From NCBI RefSeq assembly GCF_963853665.1, contig NZ_OY970459.1, positions 1,240,001 through 1,304,000 on the forward strand: a DNA stretch of 64,000 nt, written 5' to 3'. Source of the stretch: Mycobacterium decipiens (GTDB lineage Bacteria > Actinomycetota > Actinomycetes > Mycobacteriales > Mycobacteriaceae). This document shows positions 12,780-21,003 of this stretch, piece by piece (the stretch's first letter is position 1; the number at the start of each line of letters is the position of its first letter). Below the pieces are notes generated by a model. It had not been told where the DNA came from, made no database searches, and worked only from the letters and a program-made list of their open reading frames with translations. The position numbers were made by a program, and so were the translations under genes.

Positions 12780-13262
12780 ATGGACGTCAAGGAGGTGCTG
12801 CTACCCGGCGTCGGGTTGCGGTACGAGTTCACCAGTCATCGCGGTGATCGGATCGGCATTATTGCGCGGCGTGGTGGCGATTTCGATGTCGTCCTGTATG
12901 GCCGCGAGGATCCGGACGAAGCCCAACCGGTCTTTCACCTCACCGACGAAGAGGCCGAGACGGTGGCCCAGATTCTGGGCGCCCCCAGGATCGCCGAGCG
13001 GTTCACCGAGTTGACCCGTGAAGTGCCCGGGCTCGAGGCCGGGCAGATCCACGTCCGGCCGGGCAGCTTGTTCGTGGATCGGCCGCTGGGCGACACCCGG
13101 GCCCGCACCCGGACCGGCGCGTCGATCGTCGCGATCGTGCGCGACGAGGACGTGCTGGCCTCGCCGGACCCGACTGAAACGCTGCGGGCGGGAGACGTCC
13201 TGATCGTGATCGGCACCGAAGACGGGATCGCCGGGGTCGAGCAGATCGTTAAAAACGGCTGA
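12780..13262 (+). CDS. TrkA-C domain regulator of K+/H+ antiporter, KhtT-like
   Basis: A 160-residue soluble protein, the same length as Rv3237c. The N-terminal half (DVKEVLLPGVGLRYEFTSHRGDRIGIIARR) matches the KhtT regulatory domain. The C-terminal half (DRPLGDTRARTRTGASIVAIVRDEDV to DVLIVIGTEDGI) is a TrkA-C ligand-binding domain. In Bacillus, KhtT gates the KhtU antiporter in response to pH or cyclic-di-AMP. The antiporter gene begins four bases after this stop, so the two are one operon and probably one complex. ATG 12780 is preferred over an in-frame TTG at 12771. Confidence 0.88.
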   Translation: MDVKEVLLPGVGLRYEFTSHRGDRIGIIARRGGDFDVVLYGREDPDEAQPVFHLTDEEAETVAQILGAPRIAERFTELTREVPGLEAGQIHVRPGSLFVDRPLGDTRARTRTGASIVAIVRDEDVLASPDPTETLRAGDVLIVIGTEDGIAGVEQIVKNG

Positions 13263-13266
13263 ACCG

Positions 13267-14427
13267 GTGGAGATTTCGAGGGCGCTGCTATTCGAGCTCG
13301 GCGTCCTGTTGACCGTGCTCGCGGTGTTGGGTGCAGTCGCACGGCGGTTCGCGTTGTCCCCGATACCGGTCTATCTGTTAGCGGGTCTCTCGCTAGGCAA
13401 TGGCGGCATCCTGGGGATAGCCGCCGCCGGTGAGTTCATCGCCACGGGCGCGCCCATCGGTATCGTCTTGCTGTTGCTGACCTTGGGTCTGGAGTTCTCC
13501 GCGACCGAATTCGCCAGCAGCCTGCGCCGCCACCTACCGTCCGCCGGTGTCGACATCGTCCTCAACGCCACACCCGGTGCCGTGGCGGGCTGGCTTTTGG
13601 GCTTGGACGGCGCGGCGATCCTGGGCCTGGCCGGGGTCACCTATATCTCCTCCTCGGGCGTCATCGCGCGCCTGCTGGAGGACTTGCGCCGGCTCGGTAA
13701 CCGGGAAACACCGGCCGTGCTGTCGGTGCTGGTCCTCGAAGACTTCGCGATGGCGGCCTACCTGCCGCTGTTCGCGGTTCTAGCGACGGACGGACGCTGG
13801 CTGGACGCGGTAGCCGGCATGATCGTCGCGGTCACCGCGCTACTGGTGGCGTTCGCGGCGTCCTACCACTGGGGTCATCACGTCGGCCGCCTGGTGACCC
13901 ACCCCGATTCCGAGCAACTGCTGCTGAGGGTTCTTGGCGTCACCTTGATCGTGGCGGCGGTGGCCGAGTCCCTGCACGCATCGGCCGCCGTCGGGGCGTT
14001 TCTGGTCGGCCTCACCCTGACCGGGGAAACCGCTGACCGGGCACGCACGGTGCTGGGTCCCCTTCGTGATCTTTTCGCCGCGATCTTCTTCCTGGGCATC
14101 GGCCTGTCGGTTGACCCACGAGAGCTACTTCCGGTGCTTCCGGTAGCCCTGACTCTCGCCATTGTCACCGCGGCGACGAAGGTTGCCACCGGGATGTTCG
14201 CCGCTCGGCGGGACGGCGTGGCGCGGCGTGGGCAGCTGCGTGCCGGCACGGCGCTCGTTGCCAGGGGCGAGTTCTCCATGATCATCATCGGACTGGCCGG
14301 TGCATCGATCCCGGGGGTTGCCGCCCTGGCGACGTCGTATGTATTCGTCATGGCGATCATGGGTCCGGTACTGGCCCGGTATACCGGCGGTCCGCTACCG
14401 GCCGCCGCCACCGCAACGCCGAACTAG
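13267..14427 (+). CDS. kefB: CPA2-family K+/H+ antiporter, KefB/KhtU-like
   Basis: A 386-residue membrane protein with about 12 hydrophobic segments and no C-terminal TrkA-N domain, so it needs the separate partner encoded just upstream. It contains the CPA2 core (LLLLTLGLEFSATEFASSLRRH, LEDFAMAAYLPLFAVL, GAFLVGLTLTGETADR, LFAAIFFLGIGLSVDP). Expected role: K+ efflux coupled to H+ entry for pH or cation homeostasis. It starts with GTG (EISRALLFELGVLL). H37Rv counterpart Rv3236c is usually labelled KefB. Confidence 0.9.
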   Translation: MEISRALLFELGVLLTVLAVLGAVARRFALSPIPVYLLAGLSLGNGGILGIAAAGEFIATGAPIGIVLLLLTLGLEFSATEFASSLRRHLPSAGVDIVLNATPGAVAGWLLGLDGAAILGLAGVTYISSSGVIARLLEDLRRLGNRETPAVLSVLVLEDFAMAAYLPLFAVLATDGRWLDAVAGMIVAVTALLVAFAASYHWGHHVGRLVTHPDSEQLLLRVLGVTLIVAAVAESLHASAAVGAFLVGLTLTGETADRARTVLGPLRDLFAAIFFLGIGLSVDPRELLPVLPVALTLAIVTAATKVATGMFAARRDGVARRGQLRAGTALVARGEFSMIIIGLAGASIPGVAALATSYVFVMAIMGPVLARYTGGPLPAAATATPN

Positions 14428-14439
14428 CGGCGGGCGATC

Positions 14440-14985
14440 TCAACCGATGTGCAGGGCGACCATCAGCCATCGGGTTCCGTTGCCACCGGACACTTGCTCC
14501 ACGCGGCAGGCGATCGCGTGGATCCGGTCACCGCGGCTGTAGGTGCCGAAGACCTCGGCGGCCTTCTGCGGGGTGTCACGCCCGACCGGCTGGAGCCGCG
14601 TGCGGCGCAGCACTGCCGCGCCTTCTTGTCCGGCGCCCGTGCGGCTTACCGAGAGCACCGAGTCGACGAAGCTAGGTGCGAGCAGCGGGCGCAGCTGGGC
14701 TACCGGGCGGCGGCGGTCGATGACTTCCAGCACTCGGCGCAGCGCCGCGTCGGCGAAGATCGCCGCTTGGCGCATCGGCAGCGACATGGTCGCGGACCCG
14801 ACCGCTGCCGCGCCGACCGCAGGATGTCGGGCTCGTCGGCGAGCCACATGCGGGGTGTGGGGCCGCGGCGCCGCGTGGGATGATTGCCCGCACGGCGGGA
14901 TGTTTCGCGGTGGTGGCTCGTACTCGACGACGGGTGTGACGGCGAAGGTGTCGCCGGGTGAGTTCGCGATACGACTGATGGTCAA
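14440..14985 (-). CDS. Rv3235-family hypothetical
   Basis: A 181-residue protein transcribed against its neighbours, convergent with the antiporter gene (12-base gap). The first about 70 residues are Pro/Ala/Arg-rich and probably disordered (YEPPPRNIPPCGQ). The C-terminal 110 residues form the conserved Rv3235-family domain (AAIFADAALRRVLEVIDRRRPVAQLRPLLAPSFVDSVLSV; RGDRIHAIACRVEQ). Such proteins are found across actinobacteria, often near secA. Function is unknown. The divergent region to tgs3 (14986-15185) must hold both promoters; I see no clear motif in it. Confidence 0.82.
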   Translation of the reverse strand: MTISRIANSPGDTFAVTPVVEYEPPPRNIPPCGQSSHAAPRPHTPHVARRRARHPAVGAAAVGSATMSLPMRQAAIFADAALRRVLEVIDRRRPVAQLRPLLAPSFVDSVLSVSRTGAGQEGAAVLRRTRLQPVGRDTPQKAAEVFGTYSRGDRIHAIACRVEQVSGGNGTRWLMVALHIG

Positions 14986-15185
14986 CGGGCACCCTCCAGA
15001 GTCATCGATCGCATGGGGAGCCTGCTGGAGAGTGGCAGACGACTGTTGTGCGGTGTTCTAGTTGCCGGCCATCATCGCACAACGAAGGCTCGCGCGTACC
15101 CGCGCCGTGAAGTGCCCGGACTGGCCGTTACCGTGGGCGACGGCGTAGGTCGTCGCGACGAATTGACGAGGAGGGCAGGGCCGCA

Positions 15186-16595
15186 ATGGTTACTCGGTTG
15201 TCTCCATCGGACGCCGCCTTCTATCAGCTGGAAAACACTGCTACCCCCATGTATGTCGGATTGCTGTTAATCCTGCGTCGCCCGCGTGCCGGTCTGAGCT
15301 ATGAGAGTTTGCTGGAAACCGTCGAACAGCGGCTACCGCAGATACCGCGTTACCGGCAGAAAATCCAGGAAGTGAAGTTAGGCCTGGCCAGGCCGGTGTG
15401 GATCGACGATCACGACTTCGACATCACCTACCACGTCCGGCGGTCGGCGCTGCCGTCCCCGGGCAGTGACGATCAACTGCACGACCTGATCGCGCGGCTG
15501 GCCGCGCGGCCGTTGGACAAGTCGCGGCCGTTGTGGGAGATGTATCTGGTCGAGGGCCTGGATAAAAGTCGCATTGCCCTGTACACCAAGTCGCACCAAG
15601 CCCTGATCAACGGGGTAACGGCACTGGCGGTTGGACATGTCATCGCCGACCGGACGCGGCGGCCACCGCCGTTTCCCGAAGACATCTGGATCCCGGAACG
15701 CGACCCGGGCACCACCAGGCTGCTGCTGGGCGCGGTGGGTGACTGGCTGGTTCGACCGGGGGCGCAGCTACAGGCCGTCGGATCTGCGATCACCGGGTTG
15801 GCAACGAATTCTGGCCAACTCGTCGACACCGGCCGCAAGGTTCTCGATATCGCGCGTACGGTTGCACGTGGCACGGCACCGCGTAGTCCGCTCAATGCCA
15901 CGGTGTCGCGCAATCGGCGATTCACGGTAGCCAGTGGAAGTCTTGAGGACTACCGGACTGTACGGGCTCGCTACGACTGCGACATCCACGACGTGGTGTT
16001 GACGGTGATCGCCGGCGCACTGGGCAACTGGCTGATGTCACGCGGCGAAGCGGTGGCACAGACCGCGACGATTCGGGCGATGGCTCCGCTATCGGTGTAT
16101 GCCGATGACCAGCTCGACTCAACCGGTCCTGGTCAAGCGATGAGCCAGGTGACGCCGTTCTTGGTTGACCTCCCAGTGGGGGAGCGCAACACCGTGGTGC
16201 GCCTTTCCCAAATCGCCCATGCCACCGAATCGAACCCGACGGCCGCCAGTCTGGTCGATGCGAGGACCATCGTCACACTGTCCGGCTTTGCGCCCGCCAC
16301 CTTGCACGCCATGGGTGTCAAGGTCGCCACCACTTTCTCGGCGCGGCTATTCAATCTGTTGATCACCAATGCCCCCGGAACCCAGTCGCAGCTGTACATT
16401 GCGGGTACCAAGCTGCTGGAGGCCTACTCCGTGCCGCCGCTGCTGCATAACCATGCGCTGGCCATCAGTGTGACGTCGTACAACGGCATGCTGTATTTCG
16501 GGATCAATGCCGACCGAGACGCGATGAGCGATGTCGATCTGCTGCCAGGGCTGCTGGGTCAAGCACTGGACGAGCTTCTGGAGGCTTCTCGGTAG
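15186..16595 (+). CDS. tgs3: Wax ester synthase/diacylglycerol acyltransferase, Tgs3-like, intact
   Basis: A full-length 469-residue WS/DGAT enzyme, which would transfer acyl-CoA to diacylglycerol or a fatty alcohol to make storage lipid. It shows the N-terminal LSPSDAAFYQLENTATPMYVG block, PLDKSRPLWEMYLVEGL, and the C-terminal domain ending near LYFGINADRDAMSD. In H37Rv the region is split into tgs3 (Rv3234c) and Rv3233c; here it is one open frame with a strong ribosome binding site (gaggagggcagg). The catalytic HHxxxDG box reads S-H-Q-A-L-I-N-G, so the first His and the Asp are both replaced, and activity may be low or altered. Confidence 0.92.
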   Translation: MVTRLSPSDAAFYQLENTATPMYVGLLLILRRPRAGLSYESLLETVEQRLPQIPRYRQKIQEVKLGLARPVWIDDHDFDITYHVRRSALPSPGSDDQLHDLIARLAARPLDKSRPLWEMYLVEGLDKSRIALYTKSHQALINGVTALAVGHVIADRTRRPPPFPEDIWIPERDPGTTRLLLGAVGDWLVRPGAQLQAVGSAITGLATNSGQLVDTGRKVLDIARTVARGTAPRSPLNATVSRNRRFTVASGSLEDYRTVRARYDCDIHDVVLTVIAGALGNWLMSRGEAVAQTATIRAMAPLSVYADDQLDSTGPGQAMSQVTPFLVDLPVGERNTVVRLSQIAHATESNPTAASLVDARTIVTLSGFAPATLHAMGVKVATTFSARLFNLLITNAPGTQSQLYIAGTKLLEAYSVPPLLHNHALAISVTSYNGMLYFGINADRDAMSDVDLLPGLLGQALDELLEASR

Positions 16596-17507
16596 TTGTT
16601 GGGGGTCAACATTGCTGGGGTGGATATAACATCCGTTGATGTGAGCACCGCGACCAACGACGGCGCCTCGGCGAAGGCGAAGGGAAAGAAGTCAGCTGTG
16701 CCGGCCCGACGCAAGATCTCCAACGCCGTCTACGAAGCCGAATTATTGCGGCTGCAAACAGAATTCGTGAAGTTGCAAGAGTGGGTGCGGCATTCCGGTG
16801 CGCGTCTTGTGGTCATCTTCGAAGGGCGCGACGCTGCCGGCAAGGGTGGCGCCATCAAACGGATCACCGAATACCTCAGCCCGCGGGTCGCCCACGTAGC
16901 CGCATTGCCCGTGCCCACCGACCGGGAACGCGGTCAGTGGTACTACCAGCGGTATATCGCGCATCTGCCCGCCAAGGGGGAGATCGTGCTCTTCGATCGG
17001 TCCTGGTACAACCGCGCGGGTATCGAGAAAGTCATGGGCTTCTGTACGCCGCAGGAGCATGCGCTGTTTCTACGGCAGACCCCGATTTTCGAGCAGATGC
17101 TGATTGACGACGGGATTCTGCTTCGCAAGTACTGGTTTTCAGTCTCAGAGGCCGAACAGCTACGCCGGTTCAAGGCGCGACGGAGCGACCCGGTCCGGCA
17201 ATGGAAGCTCAGCCCGATGGACCTGGAATCGGTGTATCGGTGGGAGGACTATTCGCGCGCAAAGGACCAGATGATGGTGCATACCGACACCCCCGTCAGC
17301 CCCTGGTATGTAGTGGAGTCCAATATCAAGAAGCACGCGCGGCTGAACATGATGGCCCACCTACTTTCCACGATCGACTACGGCGATGTGGAAAAGCCAA
17401 AGGTTAAGCTGCCGGAACGGCCGATTGTGAGTGACAACTACAAGCGTCCGCCGCGTGAATTGTCGACGTACGTCGACGACTATGCGGCCACGTTGATCGG
17501 GGGTTAG
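16596..17507 (+). CDS. ppk2: Polyphosphate kinase 2
   Basis: PPK2 uses polyphosphate to phosphorylate nucleotides, in mycobacteria mainly GDP to GTP, and so affects polyphosphate pools and stress survival. The domain covers nearly the whole protein: Walker A GRDAAGKGGAIKRI, the R-x-x-x-QWYYQRY block, Walker B FDRSWYNRAG, and the lid helix region. It begins directly after the tgs3 stop, so the pair is likely cotranscribed. The start is uncertain: TTG 16596 has ggagg before it, and GTG 16620 corresponds to the Rv3232c N-terminus. A tandem repeat follows the stop codon. Confidence 0.94.
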   Translation: MLGVNIAGVDITSVDVSTATNDGASAKAKGKKSAVPARRKISNAVYEAELLRLQTEFVKLQEWVRHSGARLVVIFEGRDAAGKGGAIKRITEYLSPRVAHVAALPVPTDRERGQWYYQRYIAHLPAKGEIVLFDRSWYNRAGIEKVMGFCTPQEHALFLRQTPIFEQMLIDDGILLRKYWFSVSEAEQLRRFKARRSDPVRQWKLSPMDLESVYRWEDYSRAKDQMMVHTDTPVSPWYVVESNIKKHARLNMMAHLLSTIDYGDVEKPKVKLPERPIVSDNYKRPPRELSTYVDDYAATLIGG

Positions 17508-17508
17508 C

Positions 17509-17638
17509 GTGGCGATCGCAAGCGCGGTGGAGCCGGGCGCAGCGGGTCGGCACTGGATGAGCCTCGTGGCGATCGCAAGCGCGGTGGAGCCGGGCGCAGC
17601 GGGTCGGCACCGGATGAGCCCCGTGGCGATCGCAAGCG
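17509..17638 (+). repeat. 57-bp tandem repeat, 2.3 copies, 3' of ppk2
   Basis: Two full 57-bp units (17509-17565, 17566-17622) differ at only two or three bases. A partial third unit starts at 17623 with gtggcgatcgcaagcg. It begins two bases after the ppk2 stop and ends just before the next gene. The unit contains gcgatcgc and gagccgggcgcagcgg, a GC-rich motif of the type scattered in mycobacterial intergenic DNA. Copy number could vary between strains. Confidence 0.9.
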
Positions 17639-17657
17639 AGCGGGTACTCGCCCGGTG

Positions 17658-18164
17658 ATGCAGGTTTACATTCCGGCCACGCTGGCCATGCTGCGGGAAC
17701 TCGTCGCCGATGGTTCGTTGTGGCCGGTCAACGGCACCGCCTTCGCCGTGACGCCGACGCTGCGTGAGTCGTATGCCGAGGGCGACGAAGAGGAACTTGC
17801 CGAGGTGGCGCTGCGCGAGGCGGCGTTGGCGTCGTTGCGCCTGCTAGCGATGGACATCGGCACCACCCCTGGCACCTTCCCGCCGCGACGGACGGTGCTG
17901 GCCGCCGAGGTCGACGACGCCACGTACCGACCCGATCTTGATGACGCCGTCGTCAGACTGGGCGGGCCAATTTCGATGGCTCAGGTCGTCGCCGCATACG
18001 TCGACAACGCCGGTGCCGAGCCGGCTGTGACGGCGGCGATCGGGGTCATCGATGCCGCTGACCTTGGTGACGAGGACGCTGAGCTGGTTGTCGGTGACGC
18101 CCAGGACCACGATCTCGCTTGGTACGCCAACCAGGAGCTGCCGTTCCTGCTTGACCTGCTCTGA
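17658..18164 (+). CDS. Conserved actinobacterial hypothetical, Rv3231c-like
   Basis: A 168-residue acidic protein of unknown function, conserved next to ppk2 and the DesA3 reductase in mycobacteria. It starts MQVYIPATLAMLRELVADG and has an acidic middle (EGDEEELAEVALREAALASLRLLA) and an acidic tail (DAEDAELVVGDAQDHDLAWY type). No membrane segment, signal or catalytic motif is seen. ATG 17658 is used; a GTG directly precedes it. Context suggests a link to lipid or phosphate metabolism, but this is inference only. Confidence 0.82.
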   Translation: MQVYIPATLAMLRELVADGSLWPVNGTAFAVTPTLRESYAEGDEEELAEVALREAALASLRLLAMDIGTTPGTFPPRRTVLAAEVDDATYRPDLDDAVVRLGGPISMAQVVAAYVDNAGAEPAVTAAIGVIDAADLGDEDAELVVGDAQDHDLAWYANQELPFLLDLL

Positions 18165-18214
18165 CGATGCCCCGAGTGTGACGCATTCTGTGCGTCCGGC
18201 CCTAGATACGGGAC

Positions 18215-18234
18215 CGTAGGTTACGGTACCGTAG
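18215..18234. promoter_or_regulatory. Operator candidate upstream of the DesA3 reductase gene
   Basis: The 20-mer CGTAGGTTACGGTACCGTAG contains a perfect 12-bp palindrome (TACGGTACCGTA, 18222-18233) and an overlapping inverted pair CCGTA-ggt-TACGG. A near-identical 20-mer, with two mismatches by eye, lies upstream of the first desA3. It is about 75 bases before the reductase start, a usual place for a TetR-family repressor or a fatty-acid-responsive activator. No cognate regulator gene is adjacent. Confidence 0.55.
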
Positions 18235-18308
18235 CTTTATTGGATAGGCGTGAAACCGTCTCCAACCTGGGCGGAAGCTTAAGGCCGCACGGTGAGCAGG
18301 AGCTTCCT

Positions 18309-19451
18309 ATGAGCAAGAAATACGCGCCGGTTACCGCCAACGTCGTCGACACCAGGCGCCCCACCATCGCCGGAGCCGACAGGCATCCAGGCTGGCATGC
18401 GTTACGCAAGATTGCCGCGCGTATCACGACGCCACTATTGCCCGACGACTATCTTCACCTGGCGAATCCGCTGTGGTCCGCGCGGGAACTGCGGGGTCGC
18501 ATCCTGGAGGTTCGCCGGGAGACGGAAGACTCCGCGACCCTGGTCATCAAACCGGGCTGGGGTTTCGGTTTCGACTACCAGCCGGGCCAATACATCGGGA
18601 TCGGGCTGCTGGTCGACGGGCGCTGGCGCTGGCGGTCGTATTCGCTGACATCGAGCCCGGCGGCGTCCGGGTCCGCACGCACGGTGACCATCACGGTGAA
18701 GGCGATGCCGGAGGGCTTTCTGTCCAGCCATTTGGTGGCCGGTGTCAAGCCGGGGACCATCGTGCGGCTGGCCGCGCCGCAGGGCAATTTCGTGCTACCC
18801 GATCCGGCGCCGCCGTCGATTCTGTTCTTGACTGCCGGGTCGGGGATCACGCCGGTGATGTCGATGCTTCGAACGTTGGTGCGCCGCAATCAGATCACTG
18901 ACGTGGCACACGTGCATTCGGCGCCGACCGAAGCTGACGTGATGTTCGGTACCGAGCTGGCCGCGCTGGCGGTCGACCACCCCGGTTATCGGTTGTCGGT
19001 GCGGGAGACGCGCGCCGAGGGCCGGCTGGACCTGACCCGGATCGGTCAGCAGGTGCCGGACTGGCGCGAACGCCAGACCTGGGCGTGCGGGCCGGAGGGC
19101 ATGCTCAACCAGGCCGAGAAGGTCTGGTCATCGGCGGGCATTAGCGACCGGCTGCACCTGGAGCGATTCGCGGTGTCCAAGGCGGCACCCGCCGGGGCAG
19201 GAGGCGCGGTCACGTTCGCCCGCAGTGCCAAACGTGTAGTCGCCGATGCCGCCACGTCGCTGATGGAAGCGGGTGAGGGTGCCGGTGTGCAGATGCCCTT
19301 TGGCTGCCGGATGGGGATCTGTCAATCGTGTGTGGTCGACCTGGTGGAAGGCCATGTCCGGGATCTGCGAACGGGCCAGGAGCATGAGCCCGGAACCCGG
19401 GTCCAGACCTGCGTGTCGACCGCCTCGGGCGACTGCGTGCTGGACATTTAA
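18309..19451 (+). CDS. Ferredoxin reductase-type electron donor for DesA3
   Basis: A 380-residue flavo-iron-sulfur reductase, the same length as Rv3230c, which supplies electrons to the stearoyl-CoA delta-9 desaturase DesA3 (literature on M. tuberculosis). Order of domains: FAD-binding ([11 protein letters not shown]), NAD(P)H-binding ([27 protein letters not shown]), and a C-terminal plant-type [2Fe-2S] domain with CRMGICQSC and a later Cys (QTCVSTA). The ATG at 18309 has aggag before it. The operator candidate upstream is shared with desA3, and the desaturase gene follows 76 bases later. Confidence 0.93.
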   Translation: MSKKYAPVTANVVDTRRPTIAGADRHPGWHALRKIAARITTPLLPDDYLHLANPLWSARELRGRILEVRRETEDSATLVIKPGWGFGFDYQPGQYIGIGLLVDGRWRWRSYSLTSSPAASGSARTVTITVKAMPEGFLSSHLVAGVKPGTIVRLAAPQGNFVLPDPAPPSILFLTAGSGITPVMSMLRTLVRRNQITDVAHVHSAPTEADVMFGTELAALAVDHPGYRLSVRETRAEGRLDLTRIGQQVPDWRERQTWACGPEGMLNQAEKVWSSAGISDRLHLERFAVSKAAPAGAGGAVTFARSAKRVVADAATSLMEAGEGAGVQMPFGCRMGICQSCVVDLVEGHVRDLRTGQEHEPGTRVQTCVSTASGDCVLDI

Positions 19452-19476
19452 GTTACCCACAGGTAACTTACGGATT

Positions 19477-19496
19477 CGTAGGTTACGATAGCGTAG
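19477..19496. promoter_or_regulatory. Operator candidate upstream of desA3 copy 1
   Basis: The 20-mer CGTAGGTTACGATAGCGTAG matches the element before the reductase gene at 18 of 20 positions by eye. It is extended on the left by gtaacttacg (19463-19472), which pairs with cgtaggttac (19477-19486) as a near-perfect inverted repeat around gatt. It ends about 31 bases before the desA3 ATG, so it probably overlaps the promoter. The second desA3 copy has only a trace (ggtaacttac near 20970) and lacks the 20-mer. Confidence 0.55.
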
Positions 19497-19527
19497 GTTC
19501 TGCACCGCATGAGGCAGGGAGGGGACG

Positions 19528-20811
19528 ATGGCGATCACAGACGTCGATGTATTCGCGCACCTGACGGACGCCGACATCGAAAACCTGGCCGTTGAGCTGG
19601 ATGCCATCCGCCAAGACGTTGAGGACTCGCTCGGCGAGGGCGACGCCCGCTACATCCGCCGCACCATCGCCGCCCAGCGCGCGCTCGAGGTGACCGGCCG
19701 GCTACTGCTGGCGGCCAGCTCGCGACGCTCGGCCTGGTGGGCCGGCACGCTGACCCTGGGCGTGGCCAAGATCATCGAGAACATGGAGATCGGCCACAAC
19801 GTCATGCACGGCCAGTGGGACTGGATGAACGACCCCGAGATTCACTCCTCGACGTGGGAGTGGGACATGGGTGGATCCTCCAAGCACTGGCGGTACACCC
19901 ACAACTTCGTGCACCACAAGTACACCAACATCCTCGGTATGGATGACGACGTCGGCTACGGGATGTTGCGGGTCACCCGTGACCAGCGCTGGAAGCGCTA
20001 CAACATCCTCAATTTGGTGTGGAACACCATCCTCGCCATCAGCTTCGAGTGGGGAGTTGCGGTGCAGCACTTGGAGATCGGCAAGATCCTCAAGGGCCGA
20101 GCCGACGGCGGGACCAAGGCCCGGCTGCGTGAGTTCTTCGGCAAGGCCGGCCGGCAGCTGGTCAAGGACTACGTGGCGTTTCCGGCGTTGACCTCGGTGT
20201 CGCCGGGTGCGACGTATCGGTCGACCTTGACCGCCAATGCGGTGGCCAACGTGATCCGCAACGTGTGGTCCAACGCCGTGATCTTTTGCGGGCATTTCCC
20301 CGATGGTGCCGAGAAGTTCACCAAGACCGACATGATTGGCGAGACGAAGGGGCAGTGGTATCTGCGGCAGATGTTGGGCAGTGCGAACTTCGATGCCGGG
20401 CCGGCGCTGCGGTTCATGAGCGGTAATTTGTGCCACCAGATCGAGCATCACCTGTATCCGGATCTGCCGAGCAACCGGCTTGCCGGGATTTCGGTGCGGG
20501 TGCGTGAGGTCTGTGACAAGTACGACTTGCCGTACACCACCGGCTCGTTTTTGGTGCAGTACGGCAAGACGTGGCGCACGCTGGCCAAGCTGTCGCTGCC
20601 GAACAAGTACCTGCGTGACGACGCTGATGACGCGCCCGAGACCCGCAGTGAGCGGATGTTCGCCGGTCTGGGGCCGGGTTTTGGGGGTACTGATCCGGTG
20701 ACCGGACGCCGCCGCGGGCTAAAGACCGCGATTGCCACCGTGCGGGGTTGGCGGCGCGGCAAGCGTGCCGGGACGCCACCAGCGGCAGGCGCAGACGACC
20801 TTGCGGCCTAA
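19528..20811 (+). CDS. desA3: Acyl-CoA desaturase DesA3, first copy
   Basis: A 427-residue membrane fatty-acyl desaturase, the same length as Rv3229c, that would introduce the delta-9 double bond of oleoyl-CoA for phospholipid and storage-lipid synthesis. The three histidine boxes that hold the di-iron centre are present: HNVMH, HNFVHHK and HQIEHH. A strong ribosome binding site (gggagggg) precedes the ATG. It follows its reductase gene and carries the operator candidate. A second, very similar copy lies 192 bases downstream. Confidence 0.95.
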   Translation: MAITDVDVFAHLTDADIENLAVELDAIRQDVEDSLGEGDARYIRRTIAAQRALEVTGRLLLAASSRRSAWWAGTLTLGVAKIIENMEIGHNVMHGQWDWMNDPEIHSSTWEWDMGGSSKHWRYTHNFVHHKYTNILGMDDDVGYGMLRVTRDQRWKRYNILNLVWNTILAISFEWGVAVQHLEIGKILKGRADGGTKARLREFFGKAGRQLVKDYVAFPALTSVSPGATYRSTLTANAVANVIRNVWSNAVIFCGHFPDGAEKFTKTDMIGETKGQWYLRQMLGSANFDAGPALRFMSGNLCHQIEHHLYPDLPSNRLAGISVRVREVCDKYDLPYTTGSFLVQYGKTWRTLAKLSLPNKYLRDDADDAPETRSERMFAGLGPGFGGTDPVTGRRRGLKTAIATVRGWRRGKRAGTPPAAGADDLAA

Positions 20812-21003
20812 CCGAGCCTGACGTTGACGGCCCAGATGTCAGCGCCGGGATCCCGTCGGCCGCCAACGGAGCCACGTCGGGATCGGCCCGCTGGTGACCA
20901 CTGTCGAGCGATGGGATAATCGGGCGGTTGGTGCCGAGAGGCAAATTCGTGTCGCCCCGATCCGGGGCGGGTAACTTACAAGATCACTGCAGGAAGGCAA
21001 ACG

